A DNA stretch of 6,610 nt from Legionellaceae bacterium. Its GTDB lineage: Bacteria; Pseudomonadota; Gammaproteobacteria; Legionellales; Legionellaceae. Positions 1 to 4,211 of this stretch are shown here, in pieces. The position numbers and the translations under genes were made by a program. The DNA is taken from assembly GCA_947504795.1 (NCBI GenBank), contig CANNJG010000105.1, positions 1-6,610 on the forward strand, in the 5' to 3' direction. Below the pieces are notes generated by a model. That model had not been told where the DNA came from. It made no database searches and was given only the letters and a program-made list of their open reading frames with translations. Every line of letters begins with the position of its first letter. The first letter of the stretch is position 1.

Positions 1-275
1 AAACGCCAATGCCGTTTGTTATGGCCGTAAAATCAAGGCGTTTTATTTTATTGTTTTTACGAATGTTACCATTTGCTCTTGCGAACGTTTCTTTATTTCT
101 AAGCCCCCGAATTGCTGGCATAGTATCTTATGCAATTTTTTCTCTCGATCAAATTGGTATTGAATTACAAAATCCATTTTCTGAAATAAATCTAAGCCAC
201 CTTCCCTTGGACAATATTTGTGAAACAATTGATGACAATGTGAGAGAACTACGACGTGACATGGTCAAGACATGA
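1..275 (+). CDS. Bestrophin-family (UPF0187/YneE-like) membrane protein, C-terminal part, 5' end outside the window
   Basis: The reading frame is open from the left edge (first whole codon at 3) to TGA at 273-275, so the ATG at 9 is internal and the true start lies upstream. About 90 residues are visible. They begin TPMPF and continue with a basic patch (KSRRF) and two hydrophobic stretches, roughly residues 13-33 and 36-54 of the visible part. The tail carries the pattern LDQIGIELQNPF followed by LPLDNIC and a basic end. This matches my memory of bacterial bestrophin-like proteins, where 'EIG.E...PFG...NDLPLD.IC.TIE' closes the conserved domain after the last transmembrane helix. Family members are inner-membrane ion channels: anion-selective in animals, cation-selective in at least one characterised bacterial homologue. 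Ion choice cannot be read from this fragment. The gene appears independent of surA: 84 bases and a likely terminator lie between them. The family call is fairly firm; the physiological role is unknown. Confidence 0.78.
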   Translation, partial: TPMPFVMAVKSRRFILLFLRMLPFALANVSLFLSPRIAGIVSYAIFSLDQIGIELQNPFSEINLSHLPLDNICETIDDNVRELRRDMVKT

Positions 276-309
276 TAACCATATTCTCGCCTTATTAGTC
301 TTGTTTTTT
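266..309 (+). terminator. Probable rho-independent terminator of the bestrophin-family gene
   Basis: CAAGAC (266-271) pairs with GTCTTG (298-303). After a single bulged A at 272, bases 273-278 pair with 292-297, including one G-U pair, leaving a 13-base loop. Six T residues follow immediately at 304-309. The stem starts inside the last codons of the upstream gene and ends before surA. The inner half of the stem is AT-rich and the loop is large, so termination may be only partial. Basis: pairing seen by eye, no folding energy computed. Confidence 0.5.
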
Positions 310-329
310 ATCTAAAAATGACCTAAATT
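301..329 (+). promoter_or_regulatory. Weak candidate sigma70 promoter for surA-pdxA-folA
   Basis: TTGTTT at 301-306 and TAAATT at 324-329 are separated by 17 bases and lie just upstream of surA. Each hexamer matches consensus only partly (3/6 and 4/6), and the -35 overlaps the T tract of the putative terminator. Some promoter is expected here because the preceding gene seems to end in a terminator, but this particular pair is a guess. Confidence 0.25.
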
Positions 330-359
330 GCATCAATGAATTTCTAAAAGGACAGACGG

Positions 360-1649
360 ATGCGAATACTAACACTCATTGGTTTAACGCTATTGACCAC
401 AATGGGATGGGCGGAGCCCGTTCAGACCTTGGACAAAGTCGTTGCCGTTGTGAATGATAATGTGATTACTCAACGTGAACTTGACACACAGGTCGAGTTA
501 TTACGCCAGCAATTGGAAGCAAGGCACACCCCTATTCCTGCTGAAGATATTTTGCGTAAGCAGGTATTACAGCACCTAATCGATGTCGATTTACAATTAC
601 AAATCGCTAAAACGAATGCCATTAAGGTGGATGCAACTGAATTAGACGAGGCTATTGGTAGAATTGCAGCCGACAATAAATTAACCTTAACACAACTACG
701 TGAGGCCCTAGGGCATCAAGGGATGACTTGGGATATGTATCGCGAAAGTTTACGTAAGGAAATGATTATTTCACGCTTACAACAACGTTCCGTTGGCCAT
801 GAAATAGACGTATCAGCGCGTCAAATTGAAGATTATATCCAAATGGAAAAAACAACCCATACCGCTAATCAGTCCTTTCATGTGCAAAATATTGTGATTC
901 CTCTCCCTGAAGAACCGACGTCTCTGCAACTTCAAAAAGCGCAGAAAAAAGCGCAACAACTCTTGGCAGAACTTAAACGCGGCCAAGATTTTAATTTATT
1001 AGCCGTTGCCGAATCGAGTGATGAGTATGCCCTAGAAGGAGGGGATTTAGGTGAACGCCGTCTGGCTGAATTACCCAGTTTATTTGCGGATAACGTGATG
1101 AAAATGCGAGTCGGTGAAGTTGCAGGGCCGATTCATGCGGGAAATGGCCTGCAGCTCATCAAGCTCGTTGCGATTAATGACAATCAAGAACATCACCAGG
1201 TGACTAAAACCCATGTACGCCATATCTTGTTGAAACAAGATTTGAATATGACGGATGCAGAAGCATTAAAGCAAATTAAGAATTTGTACGAACAATTGAA
1301 ATCGGGCAAAGATTTTGGTGAAATGGCTAAATTATACTCACTGGATCCGGCGTCAGCGGCAAAAGGCGGCGATTTGGGGTGGGTTGTCTCAGAAGAGTTG
1401 GTTAAACCGTTTGCAGAGGCCATGGCAGAATTACCCTTGCAAACAGTAAGTAAACCCGTTAAATCGCAATTTGGCTGGCATTTGATAGAAGTCCTAGGAC
1501 GCAAGGAAATCGATGATTCGGAAGCCTACAAGCGACAGCAAGTGCGCATGTTATTACAACAACGTAAGTTTAATGAAGCGGTGCAAAATTGGAAACAGCA
1601 CATGCGTGCCGAAGCCTATGTGAATGTGATGGATAAGAAGATTGCATGA
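360..1649 (+). CDS. surA: Periplasmic chaperone SurA (parvulin-type peptidyl-prolyl isomerase)
   Basis: SurA escorts unfolded outer-membrane proteins through the periplasm to the BAM complex. The 429 residues match the family's usual length (about 428 in E. coli). Residues 1-18 form a signal peptide (MRILTLIGLTLL, cleavage probably after GWA). The N-terminal chaperone domain opens with LDKVVAVVNDNVIT (residues 24-37) and runs to about 165. Parvulin domain 1 spans about 172-271 and parvulin domain 2 about 283-382; a C-terminal helix (383-429) packs on the chaperone module in this family. Domain 2 keeps the parvulin signature: RHILL with His288, GGDLGW at 336-341 and FGWHLIEV with His374. Domain 1 has Asn177 and Gln265 at the two His positions and Glu232 for the Trp, so it is predicted inactive as an isomerase. 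The ATG is preceded by AAGGA (348-352) with a 7-base spacer. The stop overlaps the pdxA start by 4 bases, implying co-transcription and translational coupling. Confidence 0.96.
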   Translation: MRILTLIGLTLLTTMGWAEPVQTLDKVVAVVNDNVITQRELDTQVELLRQQLEARHTPIPAEDILRKQVLQHLIDVDLQLQIAKTNAIKVDATELDEAIGRIAADNKLTLTQLREALGHQGMTWDMYRESLRKEMIISRLQQRSVGHEIDVSARQIEDYIQMEKTTHTANQSFHVQNIVIPLPEEPTSLQLQKAQKKAQQLLAELKRGQDFNLLAVAESSDEYALEGGDLGERRLAELPSLFADNVMKMRVGEVAGPIHAGNGLQLIKLVAINDNQEHHQVTKTHVRHILLKQDLNMTDAEALKQIKNLYEQLKSGKDFGEMAKLYSLDPASAAKGGDLGWVVSEELVKPFAEAMAELPLQTVSKPVKSQFGWHLIEVLGRKEIDDSEAYKRQQVRMLLQQRKFNEAVQNWKQHMRAEAYVNVMDKKIA

Positions 1650-2617
1650 GGATTATACGGGTAAGTAGCGGTGAACCTGCGGGAATTGGGCCGGACATTT
1701 GTTTGGCATTGGCTGGTCATTCGCAACCGCTCGTTGTGATGGGCGATTTGCCGCTATTCGAAGCGCGTGCGGCACAATTAGGACTCGCCTGCCAGTTTAT
1801 TGGGTACAAAAACGGCATGACAGTTGTTCCCAAAGCGAATACGCTTTATGTTGAACATTTCTCATGCCCTGGTCCCGTGGTGCCAGGGCAATTGGATCCC
1901 GCAGCATCCGCGTACGTTGTTGCGATGTTAGAAGCAGGTGCAAAGGATTGCTTGGCTGGGAGAAGCGCCGCCTTAGTGACGGCCCCTGTGCACAAAGCCG
2001 TGATCAATGAAGCGGGCATTCCGTTTATAGGGCACACAGAATTTTTTGCGCAGCTCACGCATACGGACAGGGTCGTCATGTTATTGGTCAGCCGAAGGAT
2101 GCGTGTGTCGTTAGTCACAACCCATTTAGCCTTGCAAGACGTACCTGGCGCCATTACTCAAGAATGGTTGCTCGAACATATTAGGCTAGTTCATTCAACC
2201 CTACAGCAGGAATTTGGGATTGTGAAGCCTAGAATTAAGATTGCAGGACTGAATCCGCACGCCGGAGAAGCGGGTTACCTGGGACGAGAAGAGATCACAA
2301 CGATTATACCGGTGATTCAACAGCTGCAACACCAAAACATGCTGATATCGGGTCCCTATTCCGCCGACACGCTGTTTATGGAGCCCGAAACCTGCGATGT
2401 ATTTGTTACCATGTATCATGATCAAGGATTACCCGTGCTGAAATACGCGAGTTTTGGAGAGGCGGTGAACGTGACCTGTGGATTACCTTTTATTCGCACA
2501 TCGGTCGATCATGGAACCGCCCTAACGATAGCTGGGTCGGGTCGTGCAGAAGCCGGTTCATTGCTAGCGGCAGTGGCATTGGCGGCTGATATGGCAAAGC
2601 ATCGGCAGCACGTATGA
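1646..2617 (+). CDS. pdxA: 4-hydroxythreonine-4-phosphate dehydrogenase PdxA
   Basis: PdxA is a cytoplasmic NAD-dependent enzyme that oxidises 4-phosphohydroxy-L-threonine. Its product is condensed with deoxyxylulose phosphate by PdxJ to give pyridoxine phosphate, so its presence implies the DXP-dependent vitamin B6 route. The 323 residues are close to the E. coli length (329). The N-terminus shows GEPAGIGPD (residues 9-17). The substrate-binding pair His130-Thr131 lies in IGHTEFF. The three metal-ligand histidines of the family are in place: His160 (VTTHLAL), His205 (GLNPHAGE) and His258 (YHDQGLPVLKY). The C-terminal GLPFIRTSVDHGTA motif is intact (279-292). The start is the ATGA overlap with surA; only weak SD-like bases (AGAAG, 1636-1640) precede it, so translation probably depends on ribosomes finishing surA. 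The stop overlaps folA in the same way. The surA-pdxA pairing is the usual gammaproteobacterial order. Confidence 0.96.
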   Translation: MRIIRVSSGEPAGIGPDICLALAGHSQPLVVMGDLPLFEARAAQLGLACQFIGYKNGMTVVPKANTLYVEHFSCPGPVVPGQLDPAASAYVVAMLEAGAKDCLAGRSAALVTAPVHKAVINEAGIPFIGHTEFFAQLTHTDRVVMLLVSRRMRVSLVTTHLALQDVPGAITQEWLLEHIRLVHSTLQQEFGIVKPRIKIAGLNPHAGEAGYLGREEITTIIPVIQQLQHQNMLISGPYSADTLFMEPETCDVFVTMYHDQGLPVLKYASFGEAVNVTCGLPFIRTSVDHGTALTIAGSGRAEAGSLLAAVALAADMAKHRQHV

Positions 2618-3117
2618 ACCCTTGCGTCAGTCTCATTGTGGCCATGGACGAACATAATGGTATCGGTAACAACAATCAACTTCTCTGTCATTTACCCGCT
2701 GATTTAGCATATTTCAAAGCCCAAACCATGGGCAAACCGATGATTATGGGGCGCCATACCTTTCAGTCAATAGGAAGAGCGCTTCCCGGCCGACGGTCTA
2801 TTGTGCTGACGTCACAGTCCTTCACGGTTCAAGGGGTCACGTGTGTGCATTCGGTGGCAGAAGCGATTCAAATGTGCGGAGATGTGCCGGAAATTATGGT
2901 GATTGGTGGCAGTATGGTTTATCAGCAATTTCTACCCTTAGTGGCGCGGATGTATGTGACGCGTATTCATCACAGATTTGAAGCGGATGTTTGCTTTCCG
3001 ACCATTGACCTGGATCAATGGTTGTACAAGAAAGTGAATGAAAAAACGCCTGATGAGAAGAATCGTTATGCGATGACCTTTGGGATCTATGAGCGCCAAA
3101 CGATTTCGAACAAATAG
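2614..3117 (+). CDS. folA: Dihydrofolate reductase (chromosomal FolA type)
   Basis: FolA reduces dihydrofolate to tetrahydrofolate with NADPH in the cytoplasm and is the target of trimethoprim. The 167 residues are slightly longer than E. coli FolA (159) and align along the whole length: LPADLAYFK with the catalytic acid Asp30, GKPMIMGRHTF (40-50), LPGRRSIVL with Arg60, which holds the folate glutamate tail, GDVPEIMVIGG (89-99) with the NADPH-binding Gly-Gly, and MVYQQFLP. One key position differs. The Trp just before the catalytic acid (E. coli Trp22, Met20 loop) is Cys25, codon TGT at 2686-2688. The start is fixed by the ATGA overlap with pdxA; there is no good SD, so translational coupling is likely. 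In E. coli folA is not part of the surA-pdxA unit. No convincing terminator follows the stop, so some read-through toward rpsL is possible. Confidence 0.96.
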   Translation: MNPCVSLIVAMDEHNGIGNNNQLLCHLPADLAYFKAQTMGKPMIMGRHTFQSIGRALPGRRSIVLTSQSFTVQGVTCVHSVAEAIQMCGDVPEIMVIGGSMVYQQFLPLVARMYVTRIHHRFEADVCFPTIDLDQWLYKKVNEKTPDEKNRYAMTFGIYERQTISNK

Positions 3118-3180
3118 TAGACAACTATAGTGGGTTACAGGTGATCTCGAAGACAATTGTTTGGAATATACGCTAAACGC

Positions 3181-3209
3181 TTGACAAGTTTTCTGTGACT
3201 ATATAAAAT
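3181..3209 (+). promoter_or_regulatory. Strong sigma70 promoter of the str operon
   Basis: A perfect -35 TTGACA (3181-3186) is followed after exactly 17 bases by TAAAAT (3204-3209, 5/6 match). TATAAA at 3202-3207 is an alternative -10 with a 15-base spacer. Transcription should start near 3215-3217, giving a leader of about 47 bases. The bases just after the -10 (3210-3215, CCAGCC) are G/C-rich; in E. coli such discriminators mark ribosomal promoters repressed by ppGpp/DksA, so stringent control is a reasonable inference. The rest of 3118-3262 holds no gene. No good alternative promoter was seen there. Confidence 0.82.
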
Positions 3210-3219
3210 CCAGCCTCTT

Positions 3220-3236
3220 TATATTTAGTGAATATA
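3220..3236 (+). repeat. AT-rich inverted repeat in the rpsL leader
   Basis: TATATT (3220-3225) is the reverse complement of AATATA (3231-3236), separated by TAGTG. The dyad begins a few bases after the predicted transcription start and ends before the rpsL SD. It could be a small 5' hairpin in the mRNA (six A-U pairs plus one possible G-U) or a DNA dyad for a regulator. AT-only six-base dyads are common by chance, so no function is claimed. Confidence 0.3.
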
Positions 3237-3248
3237 CAGTTAATGGTT

Positions 3249-3252
3249 GGAG
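3249..3252 (+). promoter_or_regulatory. rpsL ribosome binding site, long spacer
   Basis: GGAG at 3249-3252 lies 10 bases before the rpsL ATG at 3263, a little farther than the usual 5-9. An in-frame TAA at 3254-3256 rules out a longer S12 N-terminus, so this start is fixed despite the spacing. Confidence 0.65.
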
Positions 3253-3262
3253 TTAAGACTAC

Positions 3263-3643
3263 ATGGCTACGATAAATCAGCTCGTAAGAAAGCCTAGAGT
3301 GCACACAAAAAGAAAAAGCAACGTACCTGCTTTGGAGTCATGTCCTCAGCGTCGCGGCGTGTGTACTCGGGTATATACTACCACCCCTAAAAAACCTAAT
3401 TCTGCTATGCGGAAGGTTGCTCGGGTGCGTTTGACCAATGGGTATGAAGTATCAACCTATATTGGTGGTGAAGGTCATAATTTACAAGAACATTCTGTCG
3501 TGTTGATTCGTGGCGGTCGAGTTAAGGATTTGCCAGGGGTTCGATATCATACTGTCCGTGGCAGCTTAGACACCTCGGGCGTTAATGATCGAAAACAAGG
3601 CCGTTCCAAGTACGGTACTAAAAAACCTAAAGACAAGAAATAA
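3263..3643 (+). CDS. rpsL: 30S ribosomal protein S12
   Basis: S12 sits at the decoding centre of the small subunit and helps monitor codon-anticodon pairing. The 126 residues match the family (124 in E. coli). Conserved blocks are MATINQLVRKPR, the CPQRRGVC stretch (27-34), TTPKKPNSAMRKVARVRLTNG, YIGGEGHNLQEHSVVLIRGGRVKDLPGVRYHTVRG split across 66-100, and a lysine-rich tail. Lys43, Lys88 and Pro91, the positions where streptomycin-resistance changes usually fall, are all wild type, so the gene predicts a streptomycin-sensitive ribosome. Asp89, the residue methylthiolated by RimO in E. coli, is present. It is the first gene of the str operon, downstream of its own strong promoter, and is separated from rpsG by only 19 bases. 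Confidence 0.98.
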   Translation: MATINQLVRKPRVHTKRKSNVPALESCPQRRGVCTRVYTTTPKKPNSAMRKVARVRLTNGYEVSTYIGGEGHNLQEHSVVLIRGGRVKDLPGVRYHTVRGSLDTSGVNDRKQGRSKYGTKKPKDKK

Positions 3644-3662
3644 TTGAACCTAGGAAACTGAT

Positions 3663-4193
3663 ATGCCAAGAAGAAGAGAAGTCCCTAAACGAGAAATATT
3701 GCCAGATCCCAAGTATCATAGTGAGGTTTTAGCAAAATTTATCAACGTGCTGATGGTCAGTGGAAAAAAGTCTACTGCAGAAAAGATCATTTATGGCGCC
3801 CTAGACATCCTTCAAGATAAACTGCGCAAATCCAAGAAAGAAGACGCAGATGACGGCACTGAAGGAAGCAGCAAAGGCGGCACCACAAGCTTATTGCAGT
3901 ATTTTGAGCAAGCCCTTGATAACGTTAGACCCAGTGTTGAAGTGCGCTCACGACGTGTGGGTGGGGCGACGTATCAAGTGCCAATCGAAGTAAGGCTCGA
4001 TCGTTCTATTGCTCTCGGTATGCGCTGGATTGTCCAGTCGTCACGTGCGCGCGGCGAAAAAGGCATGATGTTGCGCCTAGCCGGAGAATTAGTTGATGCG
4101 GCTCAGAACAAAGGTGCATCTGTAAAAAAACGCGAAGAAATGCACCGAATGGCTAAAGCTAACCAACCATTCGCACATTTTCGCTGGAATTAA
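3663..4193 (+). CDS. rpsG: 30S ribosomal protein S7, with an extra internal loop
   Basis: S7 binds the 3' major domain of 16S rRNA, nucleates assembly of the 30S head and lines the E-site exit channel. It is recognisable from MPRRREVPKREILPDPK, LAKFINVLMVSGKKSTAEKI, the beta-hairpin VRSRRVGGATYQVPIEV (94-110), GEKGMMLRLAGEL and the end AFAHFRW-like terminus (KANQPFAHFRWN). Length is 176, against about 156 for the common form. The excess lies between residues about 51 and 80, where a low-complexity hydrophilic segment (KSKKEDADDGTEGSSKGG, residues 57-72 and neighbours) of roughly 20 extra residues separates the second and third helices. The long C-terminal extension of E. coli K-12 S7 is absent. 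AGGA (3652-3655) precedes the ATG by 7 bases, and an in-frame TAG at 3651-3653 fixes the start. The 19-base gap after rpsL is too small for the E. coli S7 repressor-binding structure. Confidence 0.97.
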   Translation: MPRRREVPKREILPDPKYHSEVLAKFINVLMVSGKKSTAEKIIYGALDILQDKLRKSKKEDADDGTEGSSKGGTTSLLQYFEQALDNVRPSVEVRSRRVGGATYQVPIEVRLDRSIALGMRWIVQSSRARGEKGMMLRLAGELVDAAQNKGASVKKREEMHRMAKANQPFAHFRWN

Positions 4194-4194
4194 T

Positions 4195-4211
4195 GAGAGG
4201 GTAACCCTGTG
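4195..4211 (+). promoter_or_regulatory. Ribosome binding site and GTG start of fusA
   Basis: GAGAGGG (4195-4201) ends 7 bases before GTG at 4209-4211. In-frame TGA at 4194-4196 and the absence of any upstream ATG make GTG the only start that keeps the EF-G N-terminus. The SD lies in GGGTAACCC (4199-4207), which could form a tiny 3-bp hairpin with a TAA loop, probably too weak to matter alone. Confidence 0.75.

Noticed and set aside
9..275. A complete small gene of 88 codons starting at the ATG at 9
   Set aside because: The frame is open to the left edge and the residues before the Met (T-P) continue the bestrophin match, so this Met is internal to a larger gene.
1193..1504. Minus-strand reading frame of 103 codons inside surA
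   Set aside because: It lies wholly antisense to a conserved parvulin domain, has no recognisable motif or SD, and is a coding shadow.
1846..2154. Minus-strand reading frame of 102 codons inside pdxA
   Set aside because: Antisense to conserved PdxA residues and with no recognisable family; other minus-strand frames in folA, fusA and tuf were set aside for the same reason.
3114..3128. ATAGT/ACTAT hairpin at the end of folA as a terminator
   Set aside because: The stem has only five mostly A-T pairs and no T run follows; it would not terminate transcription.
3164..3237. Direct repeat GAATATAC (3164-3171 and 3230-3237) flanking the rpsL promoter
   Set aside because: Eight AT-rich bases repeated once, 66 bases apart and with no further copies seen, is within chance in this AT-rich region.
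3243..3275. Ten-codon upstream ORF (ATG at 3243) overlapping the rpsL start in another frame
   Set aside because: No SD precedes it and the peptide has no regulatory pattern; an ATG in AT-rich leader is expected by chance.
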